Source: Callipepla californica brunnescens (taxonomy: Eukaryota > Chordata > Aves > Galliformes > Odontophoridae). From it: a stretch of DNA of 64,000 bases. The stretch is taken from NCBI GenBank assembly GCA_023055505.1, contig JALIRH010000003.1, positions 36,706,842 through 36,770,841 of the forward strand. The letters are read 5' to 3'. Below the pieces are notes generated by a model. It was not told where the DNA came from. It searched no databases and was given only the letters and a program-made list of their open reading frames with translations. This document shows, piece by piece, positions 38,301 through 48,700 of this stretch. The position numbers and the translations under genes are program-made. How positions within the stretch are numbered: the stretch's first letter is position 1; each line of letters begins with the position of its first letter.

Positions 38301-39760
38301 AGGGCAGCAGCATTTTAATTTTGAAAGCAAAGGCCAACCATTCTCTCTCAGGTTTCCTTGAATTCATCAAAAAGCATTATCTGGAGCAAGGAATGCTTCC
38401 CTGTTCGCTGGTCCTGTCAGACACTAGGAAATGTTGTCGTGTCTCACTGTGCCAGATGAGTTGCTTTGTGCCTTTTCTCTTGGAGCTTTCTCAGTTGGTT
38501 CACAGACAGTGTGCAGCTAAAAGAGCAGCACAACTGAAGAGCAGCAATGCTGGTAAAGGGATCAATTGCTGGAGCAGAATTAAAATTGGATGGAGGATCA
38601 GGATTTGCCTCAAAAACAGCTGAAAGGAGAAAAATGGCATCAGAGCTTTTGCTTGGCACCTGTGGGGTCTGGGAGGAGTAATCTCAAAACTCATCATACG
38701 TGGGGCTGTGTGCATGGCAGAGCAGGATATGAGCACTCAGATGCAATCCTGTGGCTGGCAGCTGCATTCCCATGGCTGGCTGCGCTCCCCGGGACCTGCC
38801 GTTGCTGACGGATCGTGCTGTCACGGCCCTGATGTGTTGGAGCTGGGGGAGGCCCGCCAGGAAAAATTTTAATGGTGCCTGTCATCAAAGAAAAATGTTG
38901 TGCGTCTCACTTCAGCAGCCCTGCTGACACCTTCAATGTGGCGCCTGAACTCATCATGTCTGGGACTGCAGCAGGCTTCGTCTTGTCAGCCTAATCTTTT
39001 CTTAGGCTTTGCATCACTCCTGTTGACTGGATGCATCTCTTCTGCTCAATTAAAGGCAGCTTGGAGAGATGGGGCCTAACAGCTTGAGGCTTCTCCAACA
39101 AGGTACCAACATCATGAATATGTAGGGTTCGAGTAAACATAATTTTATTTGCAGAGTGACAGGAATAAGGAACGAAGTATTTATTTTCTGTAGAGGGTTT
39201 TGCTGTTGCATGTTAGGTTTTGTAGGAAGACTACATTTTGTAGTTTTTCTGACAAAGTTGTTTATTTCTTCCTTTGTGTCATGAGGCCTTTGGTAAATGC
39301 TTGAAGTAGAAACAGAGGCTGTTCCCAGAGACGTGAGCACAGGTCCTAGTGACATGCAGGTGCCTATGGGCAGAGGGATAGGTCAGCGCTGTGGGGACTG
39401 GGATCAAGCTCTTGACAGAAAGGACCAGCAGGGGCTTGCACTCACCGGGCTGAAATGGCCAGGCATGCCCTGCTGTAGCACTATGGGTGGCATTTCAGGT
39501 TTAACTGTTGCTCCATTTGGAATTAGCTGAAATAAATGGAGTGATCTTAAACAACCTGCAAGGCAGGAACCCATTGGGGAAAAGGGCTCTTCGGAAGATG
39601 CAAAGCCTTCCTTGTTAAGAGTAAAGGAAGATGTCAGGGAAATAAGTGCATCAAAGAGATTGTACAGCTTTCTATTGTGCAGACAGAGTTGGAAAGAGCC
39701 GTATCTAAGCCTCTGCTTCATCTCATGAGGTTTTCCTAGTTTTGGATGCGTCTTTGATCC
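38300..39760. other. GC-richer island with a small CpG cluster
   Basis: Between 38770 and 38860 there are about seven CpG dinucleotides in roughly 90 bases, including a cccggg word, in a window where CpG is otherwise rare. Immediately downstream (38870-38900) is an AT-rich segment with tgtcatcaaag, which overlaps consensus-like sites for TALE homeodomain (TGTCA) and TCF/LEF (ATCAAAG) proteins. Between 39290 and 39720 several frames of about 75-105 codons are open but unrecognised. The block could be a regulatory element, an unmasked old repeat or an untranslated exon. Confidence 0.35.
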
Positions 39761-39969
39761 TACTGGGTCAGAAAAGGAAGCAGATGTAGGTCATTGTGAA
39801 AACAAACCACAAAGTGTTTTGGTCTTCAAGGGCCAAGTGCTCATTTCCAGTATGTTTATTCTTAAAAATTTTCTGCAATAAAGCTGTGGAGCAAACTCAA
39901 AAGTTGGAGATAAAATAGTGCAAGCAAGCTTCTAAACCTGACCTTTAAGTTTTATTTTATATATATACA

Positions 39970-39979
39970 TGTGTGTGTG

Positions 39980-40026
<47 letters not shown>
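39970..40026. repeat. (TG)5-(TA)21 compound microsatellite
   Basis: A short TG run (39970-39980) is followed by ata and then by 21 uninterrupted TA units (39985-40026). Such perfect TA runs are highly mutable and can extrude as cruciforms. Confidence 0.95.
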
Positions 40027-40029
<3 letters not shown>

Positions 40030-40030
<1 letters not shown>

Positions 40031-43000
40031 CTAGTTAAATTTTATGCTGCTTATTAAAAAAACTTGATTCTGTATTTACTACTTTTCCTTCCAACTGAGT
40101 TTTTAGCATGATACAGACTGTTCTGGAAAGTTGAGAAAGTTTCAATGTTAAAATATAGCACAAGTATATCAGGGGAATATGTCTTGCTGTCAGTTTTTCA
40201 GAACAACTCCATTTTGTAGTCAGTGGGTATTTCTGTTTAACAAGGAGTGGCATATGACAGCCTAGGGCTACTAGGTTTCTTACTTGATAAATACTATAGG
40301 AGATATGTTCTGATTATTGCTTTCTCTCTCTTTTTGTTAAGTGCCTTACTATCAGGGATACTATCCATTAACTTATTCTAGTTAATGGTTTCCCCATGAA
40401 TATATTTCTTCTGCTAGTGGGCTATCAGTTGAGAAGAAGGGAATGTGGTTTGACAGCTGACCCTCTTGCAGAATAGCTGATCCTTCTTTAGCAATTGCAG
40501 AAAACCAAAAAGAGACAGGACTCCCTAATGAGGTAGCTCATCACACTTGTCATGCTAGACCAGATGCTCAGGGGGATATATTAGTATTGTATGAGTGATT
40601 TTGAAAGAAATCAGGTAATTTACTGTATCTAAGTTCTTTGATTTGTTTAGATACACCAAAGTGGACATAGTTGGTGATGTGCTGTTTGCTAATGTTGATA
40701 GCAAAACAGCAAAAGCTCCTGTCATCCTGAGGCCTTCCAGAGAAGTCCTGGATAACTGAAGCTGCTTATGTAATTACTTTTAACCTCCTCAAAATGGTAC
40801 ATGTGAGCACCCATGTTCTGTTCTTCCTGGTAGTTCTGTCATGCAATTTTAGCAAATACACAGCTGAGTTCTAAATTAGAGCTTGAGTGCTGCAAGGGTG
40901 AAGATGATCCTTAATATTTTTTGCCAACTTCAGGAGATGGATGTAGATTCAATATCTAGTTCCTGGTAATTGGGAACATTTAATAACAAAAGGCACACAT
41001 TCTTCCAAGTGAAGATCAGAGGAGGTGAAAGATGATTTACTGAAGTGTTATACCATAATATCCAAAAAATCCAGAAAAATATTCAGGTAAAGTGAGATAG
41101 AGCAAATTCCCGCTGTTCTTGACATTTCCAAGGCATCCATTTATAACCACTGCTGGAAAAAGATAAATCCAGTCTGACATCTTTAGGAGATCTACTCCTT
41201 CTACTGCAACTGTTAATCTTTTTCCCTTGGCTTAGCACACTACAACTAAATGGAGTGTCAGCTAAGGTTGTATTGCTATTTCTATAATCCCAGTTTTATG
41301 TAGATACTAGGACTCTTCAAGTGTAGTGAGTAAGAGAAGAGAAGCCGACAGCTATTTCCATAGATATAATCTGATACACATGATTTCATTTCCATGCAGC
41401 TACGTCATAGTCCTGACATAAAAACTAAAGGAAAGAGAAGGATCAAACTTCTAAGTATGCTTGGTTCTCTTATTCTGATGCATGTGGTTGTGAAGAGAGA
41501 GTCAGCTTTGCATTTCTGTTTCAGAAGAGACTTTGAACTTTCTACAGACTGAGGTGCAGGCAGACACAGCAATGTAGGAAACAATCCTGAGAACAACTGA
41601 ATATGCTTACCTTGCTGGGGTCTATGGATGTCAGTGGAGCTTGGACCTCAAAGGATGGGTCTGTGCAGCAAGTTTAACTCTGAGCTAGTTGCAAAAAGTA
41701 AAAATTTCTTTTTAAACAAATTATTATTAATATTTTTAGTAGAACAATTTATGTTTGAGGTGCTGTCAGATATGAGATGCAGATACTTCACTGCTGTGGT
41801 TAATGTGAAGTAGTAATGGCTGTCCAAGTCTCTTTCATCCCGAAGGGAGGTCTCATCCTTTTCTATAAAAACACACATTTTTCTCAAAGGAAAATGCATT
41901 TTAAATTTTGTTCTGATTCAGTACCTTCACCCTGTAACAAGCTTACTTCTCTGTCTCCGCTCTTACCATTTTTAGTGGAATATGGTTTACTTTCAGAGCA
42001 GGTGTGGCTAGTCATAGCAATCATTAGAGTTTCATACAACTGGAAAGGTAATTATACTGGCTTATCGTGTACAAAAACTGGGTTGGCAGGCTTCATAACT
42101 TCTCCTTGACAACTGAATGACTTCTCTGATTTTTTTTTTTTTTAAGCAGTCAATATAGCTGTTGTCTACAGCTTTTTTGTGTGTTCATTCCTACATTTGC
42201 TAGTGCAGCCTCCTGTTTCCATTTCTTTATTCATCTGTTAAGTGCCAGATCATATTCAGCTGTTCCAGCTCCTTTCAGCAAGAATATCTTTTTCTCTTAG
42301 TCACCTTTCTGTGCCAGAAACAACAGGATTTTCATCTCTCATTGGGCTTCTACACGCATTCAAGTAATAAAGAGAATCTGCTGTCTTCGCCCTTGACACT
42401 TGTTTAACAGAGGGATGCACAAAAAGTAACCAGAGACAGCTGTTCCTCTGATATAAACAGTGAGAGCTTTATTGCCACCAGTAGTTATGTCCAGCTTTAC
42501 AATCTTGTGGCCTGCCATAAATCTTTAAAAATAAATAACTTGACTAATGTATTTGAAAGCATTTTCCTACATTCTAATCCGTGCTGTAGGAAGATAATGT
42601 GCAAGTTTTACTTTCTCAGCAGGTAATCACTTGCTCAGATTATTACATCTTTGTTTTATGCTTTTCTTTGTGACTGATGTAGTTTTAGTTTTGAAGATAA
42701 GGTTTTCCTACTACAGTGAATATGAGGAAAACAGCTTTTTAAAAATCTAAAAAAACCTAAGTAGACTATGTCCTGAGAATGTCTTGCTGCGTAAAAGTAT
42801 CAGATGCCGAAGGATAATTTTGTGAGTGCAAACTTGAATAACTTACTTACTACGCTAAAATATGAATGTGGTCTCTTGATTTGACATTAAGTTGAGATTA
42901 GTTAAAAATAAAAGCAGCTGCTTTGCCATCATAAACAAAATATTCCACACTTTCCCTTATCCTTTTGCCAAGCTTCTGCCAAGTCTTATCTATTTAATTA

Positions 43001-44320
43001 AACCTGAACTTTAAAATAAGTGTGTCTAGCATGCCAGTTTATTAAATGAAATATCAATTTCATTTAATGCACAAAGTGTTCTTGGCAATTAGCATTCTAT
43101 ATAGGGATTTCTGGCTCTTTTTTCCTCCTTACAGATCAGAACATTAAGAGTCCAGTTTCATTGCAACTCAGAACTTAAAGTCACTGATTAGAAAGAAAGG
43201 GAAATTAAAGTGTTTACCTACAATAGTTTTTATTTTTCAGTAGTTTTATTTTCTGCCACAAACCATACTCACCCTCTTCAATTTTTTGTTAAGCGAAAAC
43301 TTGACTCACAAGCAATGAAAAACACAATAAAAATCTGCACTTCTGATCAATACTCAATAAGCAGCTCATAGGGGGAATCTCTAATTTGAGTGAAGCTTCA
43401 CAGTTTACTCAAGACTAAATTTCATATAGATGGAGCTAAACAAAATCAAAAATCTGTCCCTTAATTACTCTGCATGCACTTTGTTTTGATCTTGATTTAG
43501 TTTTTCACTCAGAGAATGGAAATTAAACTCTATAACTTACATAAATAAGTTCACTATATTAGAACCCATTCCAGAGTCCTGAATGTCAAAAGAGTGCAAT
43601 TTCAGAACAAAATCCCTAATATCCACATATTTCAGGCAGATATCAGCCCAGCTGTCGTCACCAGCAAAGAACTTCACTGTTTTAAATTAAGAAATATTGA
43701 CGGACTGTTTATAATCCAGATGCTAAATAAATACTTTGCAAGGTTAAAACTCAAGTACTCATAAATAATAGACAAGTTAATAAGCGGTCAAGATTAATCA
43801 CCAAACAACTAGGTGGACAAAGAAGAACCTGACTATACAGATGAATCCGAATTGATGTCTAGCCACCTATGTTACCAATAGAAAAATTCATATGGTCAGA
43901 ATTTCAGTGACATAAAGTATTAAAAATATAATAAAAAATATTAATATTAAAGGCCATTGTATTTACTTGGATATACATAATGACCATGCTCTCACTTCTA
44001 TTCAGGACAGCCCTACAATGCAGTTCAGTGCTCGCAAATAATACAGTTACTGTCGTGCTGTAACATCATATAGCCCAGAGTAAATGCAGTATATGGATCT
44101 TATGAAGAACCATGTGTTTCACAGTGAGGCTAAAACAAGCATCTACAAAGGAATTCATAATGGAAGCTAACAAAACCATTTCCGGTGTAAACACTAAGGA
44201 GGCCATTAATTGGGAAAATAAATTAATTATGCATAATGTCAAGTATGGAAGCAGTCAACTGATTGAGAAATCGTATTTTGGAACAGGGGATGTTGGTCTG
44301 ACTGCATTATATCTCGAATG
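40030..44320. other. non-coding stretch
   Basis: Ordinary AT-rich sequence. At 42421-42430 the word caaaaagtaa resembles the mariner terminus seen at 21.56 kb, but nothing else of a mariner follows. A perfect hairpin at 43041-43068 is listed separately. Confidence 0.55.
43041..43068. repeat. perfect inverted repeat (12-bp arms, 4-bp loop)
   Basis: ATTAAATGAAAT is followed by ATCA and then by its exact reverse complement ATTTCATTTAAT. It lies 40 bases downstream of a tttaattaaa homeodomain-type word (about 42994-43003). It may be a hairpin, a paired protein-binding site or chance in AT-rich DNA. Confidence 0.9.
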
Positions 44321-44327
44321 TACTTAC

Positions 44328-44438
44328 AGTCAGATTTTGTAGGATTACAAGGTTCATGGCTAGCTTTATAGGGTACACTGTTTTTAGAAGTATCTGTAAT
44401 TTCTGAGTCACTGGTGGTGCTTTTCAGGAACTCTTGAA
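44328..44438 (-). CDS. candidate internal exon (unrecognised protein)
   Basis: On the minus strand 111 open bases end at a consensus donor (GACT|GTAAGTAC). The proposed acceptor ends in gttgtcacaag, with a T-rich tract about 30 bases upstream, and is weak. Two bases complete the first codon and one opens the last, so this is again a phase 1-1 exon. The 36 full codons read as a hydrophilic, Ser/Thr-rich linker: QEFLKSTTSDSEITDTSKN, then VPYKASHEPCNPTKSD. The phases fit the candidate at 47919-48009 upstream and that at 18558-18719 downstream. No domain is recognisable. The + strand frame covering the same bases (44112-44342) is treated as the shadow. The donor is good and the acceptor is poor. 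Confidence 0.3.
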
Positions 44439-44491
44439 CTTGTGACAACAATACATTATATTTAATAATAAAAAAGGTGTAATATTAAAGA

Positions 44492-44516
44492 AATGAGATC
44501 TGCAGGAGATCTCATT
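44492..44516. repeat. perfect inverted repeat (10-bp arms, 5-bp loop)
   Basis: AATGAGATCT (44492-44501) is followed by GCAGG and then its exact reverse complement AGATCTCATT (44507-44516). It is too short to judge as a structured RNA. It lies about 55 bases from the candidate exon at 44328-44438. Confidence 0.9.
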
Positions 44517-44540
44517 ATAAGCAAAGAACTAATCACTGCA

Positions 44541-44620
44541 CTTAAAAAGACAGCAAACACAACAGAAAAAAAAAACAAGAAAAACAAAACTGAGAAAAAA
44601 ACAATACAAAACAGGAAATA
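44541..44620. repeat. A-rich low-complexity tract
   Basis: A long A-rich stretch broken by C and G, with aacaaga and aaaacaaaac words. It is simple sequence. Confidence 0.7.
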
Positions 44621-45150
44621 GTAGTAGGATAAAGAAGAAGCTCTTGTAGGTTTGCCAAAAAAGAGATTGCATTGAACTAATTTAATTTAATTTCTTTTCC
44701 TGATTTGGCTAGCTGAATACCTAGAAAAAAAAGAAGCAATAAAAATGAGATATCTGAATTTAGGCACAGGTTTTTTTGCATGGTTCAATATGATGTTCTC
44801 ATAAGCAAGTTAAAGAAATGTCATCTATATGTAATAACTATAAATAAAACGGATAACTGGATAAAATAAATTCACTATTTAATTAACATGAAGCCCTGGG
44901 ATTCTCTTGGAGTATTACTTCTTGGAGTGTCAGATAAACAGCTAAAGATACCAAAAATAAAAGTTTGGAAATAAAAGCTAAAGAAAAATCTAAATATTTC
45001 ACTATACAGGGGGATGTTACTGTAATTTTTCATCACAAATTGATGATGGAAAACCAAAGTATATATTAATATACATCAAATCAGGTTTACATGCCATATT
45101 AAGAAAAATCTTCCAAAATATTATGGGGATGAAGTATTGGGATGAGACAT

Positions 45151-45460
45151 ATTCATAGGTTCACAGAGTTACAGAATAATGCAGTGAGAAGGGACTTAAG
45201 GAGAAATTTTGTTCCAACCTTTCACTCAAACCAGTTCCAACAAGACCATATTGCTCAGGACCATGCTCTAGTAGGTTCTAATTATCTCTAGTACCATTCC
45301 AAAAACTTCTTAAGGTGTTTTGCAGAGTAAAATTTTCTTTTCCTTATGTATTACTGCAATTTCTAGTGTTGAAACTTATGTCCACTGCCTCTGGTTTTAT
45401 TACTATGCATCTCTGAGAAGAGATGACATTCCCAGTGCTATACAGTTAGGTAGTTGCACT
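45151..45460 (-). mobile_element. CR1 LINE, 3'-end fragment (old)
   Basis: The + strand reads the antisense CR1 3' end: a decayed version of the terminal octamer repeats (ttcataggttcacagagtta), then aagggacttaaggag, a ttccaacc block, a gaccatattgctcaggacc block, a cagagtaaaattttctt block, and aacttatgtccactgcctct with ctctgagaagag. The final recognisable words are attaggtagttg-like, near 45450. The element therefore lies on the minus strand with its 3' end at 45151 and is 5'-truncated, as most CR1 copies are. It keeps only untranslated 3' sequence and no reverse-transcriptase frame. Divergence is heavy, pointing to an old insertion. CR1 copies end in short octamer repeats rather than poly-A, which fits. 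Confidence 0.85.
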
Positions 45461-45469
45461 ATGGAATTT

Positions 45470-47700
45470 CCACCGTTACAGGTATTATGAACAGATTTGA
45501 CAAATATCCGGAAAATTGTGGGATTTTCCTCAGTACAGGCGTTGAGGGAGATGAGAAAAAGTCTTCTATCTTTCTGTGTTTCTGTAAGATCCTACATTTC
45601 TAAGATTAGTTTGAATGTGCAGAAATACAGTGTCTAAAGAATTATGATATCCATCCATATGTATACTCTGTGTAACAGAAATTTCTGGATCAAGGAGACA
45701 TGAACACTTCATTGATATTCACCATTCTCTTTTTCTGGTGATTATTTTTTCTCCACAAAATTACAAGATGCAGTTGTAGCAGAGGAAGAATTTGTGGTCT
45801 AGTTATATCTGGAGTGAAGGCCTTTTACTGAATCACTTTCACTGAAAGGAAAAAAAAGAAAAAGAAAAAAAAAATACCAGTTTTATTTCCAGGAAACAGA
45901 TTGAAGTATTCTTGGCTCCAGAGACAAGAAGTGACTTATACCGAGAGTATTACAAGGTGTAGACAGATTGAGTCCCTTTATTTTTGGCCAACTTTTAGCC
46001 AAGTAAAGTTCTACTTTGTTTTTGGAATGTGAATGTTGCAAACTACAAAGCCCTGGTTTATATTATAATTCAGAGGAAGAATATTTTAGAAGTACATTAT
46101 TTTTCAAGCAAAGTTTCTCAGGCATGAACCGTGTTAGAAAACATGGGAGATAACATAGAAGAAAAGGTTACAACTTAAAATAAACAAGACGATGTTTAGA
46201 AACCCCACAATTTAAATAAGGTATTTAAGAAAAAAAAAAAAAAAGCAAGAAAGAAAAAAAAAAAGCTGAATCATCTGTAAGCTTGGAAAAGATCTGAGAA
46301 GGAATTTTAAATAATTAAATCTTTAAGTTGGAAGGGAAAAAACATCTACTTGTTATTTAAGCTCTGACGATCCGTAGATGCTTGCAGAAAAAAAATACAA
46401 AGTAAGAAGAAATAAAAGTGATAACGAAAACTCAAATGAAGATTCCAAGTGGTGGAAGAAGTTTTAATCAGCTGTATATGTTTATTTCAATAAAAATGTC
46501 TAATGAGGGCATAGAAATCAAATCGGAAGAGTTCTGCTGGAAGCAAGAAAATAACTAGCAACAAGAATTAGATGAAAAAGAGCAAAGGGTAAACAAAGTG
46601 ATGTTTAATGAGTATATTACAAAACAAATGAAAAACCTGCAGGTTCATCCAATATACATGAAGAACATGAAAATGATGAATAGAAGTCTGAAATTCTAAA
46701 AATGATATTTTTAAAATTCACGGGGCCCAAGAGAATCACTTAATATTCAGGGAGAAGCAGATTTGATAGCTGCAAAAAGAAGATGCGGAAAATTATTATT
46801 TTCCTGAAAATATTCAAAGAGAAGAAAGGGAGCATTGAAAATATGTTGTGTAGAATTCTATATACATGCATAAAGCTGGCATGAAAAACATGTTTCATAA
46901 AGAATTTCTTTGTTCACAGAGCAATTGTTTTTTATAGTGATGCCAATCAAATATTATCCATTCTTTAATGAGGTTAGTGAGTGTCTTTGCTGTTATCATG
47001 GTCTTAGGCAGAAGAGTCAGTAGAGTTGTTATTTTTGGTCAAAGGAACTGTTGCTTTCTTAAGACAGCCCTGGTGGTTTACTTATTTCAATTACTGATTT
47101 TATTAGCCAAGAATGTCCATCCTATCCTTTATGCATCTTTTCATGTTATGGATTGCTGAAGTATGATAGCAGAATTTTTTCATGACGTTGAAGGCAACAC
47201 GTCATGTTGATGTATCATGATGTGAATGTCTTTAATGACCCAACAGTACTTTGTCTTGAAGCCAGAATCTGAAGGTTTGGTGAAATGTTGAGGAAAGAAA
47301 TAATTTATTTATGTACACAATTATGATATTACACAGTGCTTACAGTATCATTTTCTCCGTGTTCTTTTCTACACAGACGGTCTTGTTTAATATTTTTGCA
47401 GAGCAGTATACTCAGCATCATTTTGGAATATATTTAGCATGATGATGCCAAAATGAATTTGTAGTTCAAGAAAATGTTTTATTTCTCTGTAATAGGATTG
47501 GATGACTACCTTTTTTAGGAAAAGTACAAAAACAAATAGCTGAAAATGTAATGTCTGTTAATGATAATATATTCATTGAACAGCTTGCTGCGATTGTTTA
47601 TTATTTTACTCTGAAGCCCCAGTAGATATCTCCGTTAGTTTTTCTTCACAGAATTGTATTTTCTCAGCTAGTTTCAAAATAGAAATTATAACCCCTTTCT
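45470..47700. other. A-rich non-coding stretch
   Basis: Strongly A-rich on the + strand, with purine tracts at 45845-45875 and 46229-46264. No coding frame of interest was found. Confidence 0.6.
46229..46264. repeat. A-rich tract with GAAA interruptions
   Basis: An almost pure A run interrupted by gcaagaaag. A similar tract lies at 45845-45875. Confidence 0.8.
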
Positions 47701-47742
47701 GAAAACACCAACTTGTTTGCAGTCCTGATAAGACACTCATGA

Positions 47743-47748
47743 TTTATT
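47743..47748 (-). promoter_or_regulatory. possible polyadenylation signal AATAAA
   Basis: The canonical hexamer on the minus strand, 28 bases after the stop codon of the open segment at 47776-48009. It matters only if that segment is a terminal exon. The hexamer is common by chance in AT-rich DNA. Confidence 0.25.
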
Positions 47749-47775
47749 GTGCAAGAATGGGGAAATAAAAATTAC

Positions 47776-48009
47776 TTAGCCATGTTTTTCATAACAGTAC
47801 CGCTGCATCCCTAGAAGTGTTTGGGTCCTCTGCTCAGGAAGACTAAATGCACCACATAAAAAATACAGACATTTTTGTTTGTTTGTTAATGTTACTGACC
47901 CTGTAGCCACCTTCATACCAAGCTTCACTGTTACTTCTTGGAGAGTACTCAAGCTAAAATAAAGTGTTACAAATATTACTCCTTGTAATCCTTGTTTTTC
48001 AAAACGCAC
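47776..48009 (-). CDS. candidate exon, possibly terminal (unrecognised protein)
   Basis: The minus strand has a textbook acceptor: a pyrimidine-rich tract of about 25 bases ending tacattctcctccag, just before 48009. From there a frame is open for 77 codons to a TAA at 47778-47776. It includes VRFEKQGLQGVIFVTLYF, LQEVTVKLGMKVATGSVTL and SLPEQRTQTLLGMQRYCYEK. Two readings are possible. If it is a last exon, a polyadenylation signal AATAAA (minus strand, 47748-47743) lies 28 bases past the stop. If it is internal, a fair donor CTTG|GTATGA would end the exon at 47919. That would give 30 codons plus one base and a phase-1 junction compatible with the 44328-44438 candidate. Composition is protein-like with G at about a quarter of first codon positions. 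No family is recognised. Confidence 0.4.
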   Translation of the reverse strand: MRFEKQGLQGVIFVTLYFSLSTLQEVTVKLGMKVATGSVTLTNKQKCLYFLCGAFSLPEQRTQTLLGMQRYCYEKHG

Positions 48010-48335
48010 CTGGAGGAGAATGTAGCAAAAGCAGCAGCAAATCTAATTTTAGTTGTTCCCTCTGCCTGATGATGTCTTATTGAGAGGAGGAAGTTTACTT
48101 TTTCACCTGTTGATATCATTATAAATATATTAATTTGACCAGAGAGGATTTTCAGAGGCAATCAAAATTAATGGCTAAAGCACCTGTGAGCAAAAATTTC
48201 AGTTTGGGTCATGCTGGATATTTGGAATTAAAAATTATTAAAAAAAATCAGTGGAGTCCAAACAAGAGTCAAAAGGATAATCCTTCTCTTCCTTTTGCTT
48301 ATTTTTTGTCTATATCTTCTCTGTCCTGGTAGATA

Positions 48336-48700
48336 CTGAGACAGGGCACCAATACACTGGTTCACTGCCAGCTAGAGGGCAAAACTAAGGTGTCTTGCCT
48401 GTTTTTGAAGAGATCCGACATGTTGAAACTCCACATATACTGCGTGTATGGTAATTGCTGAGTCACGGCCTGAACCACTAATTGAGCACCTGGAGAAAGG
48501 ACCCAATCAGCCCTGGGAGCACAGGTGAAGGCAATTCAGCTGTGACTGGAAGGGGTGGGGCCAGGCTCCATTGCTCTTAGACCTCATTTAAGGGCTGACT
48601 GTGGTTGAGGAAGGCTTTTTTGTGTTGGAGAGTCTTCCTTTGTGGAGTTTTTCGTGTGACCCTAGGTCCTCGGAGAAGGGTGAGTATTGTTCTTCTTTCT
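48336..48700. other. GC-rich promoter-like block, possible unclassified LTR
   Basis: A sharply bounded segment richer in G and C than its surroundings. It includes cagccctgggagcacaggtg, a ggaaggggtggggccaggct GC/GT-box-like stretch and a catttaag TATA-like word (about 48588). A gaggaaggcttt region, a ttttttgtgttgg run and a gtgaccctaggtcctcgg end follow. The order GC box, TATA-like word and downstream region on the + strand resembles a retroviral LTR or a small promoter. There is no neighbouring primer-binding site, no matching second copy in the window and no recognised family. Confidence 0.3.

Noticed and set aside
42415..42440. Second mariner terminus (cacaaaaagtaacc)
   Set aside because: Only the short terminal word matches. 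No mariner leader or transposase wording follows on either side.
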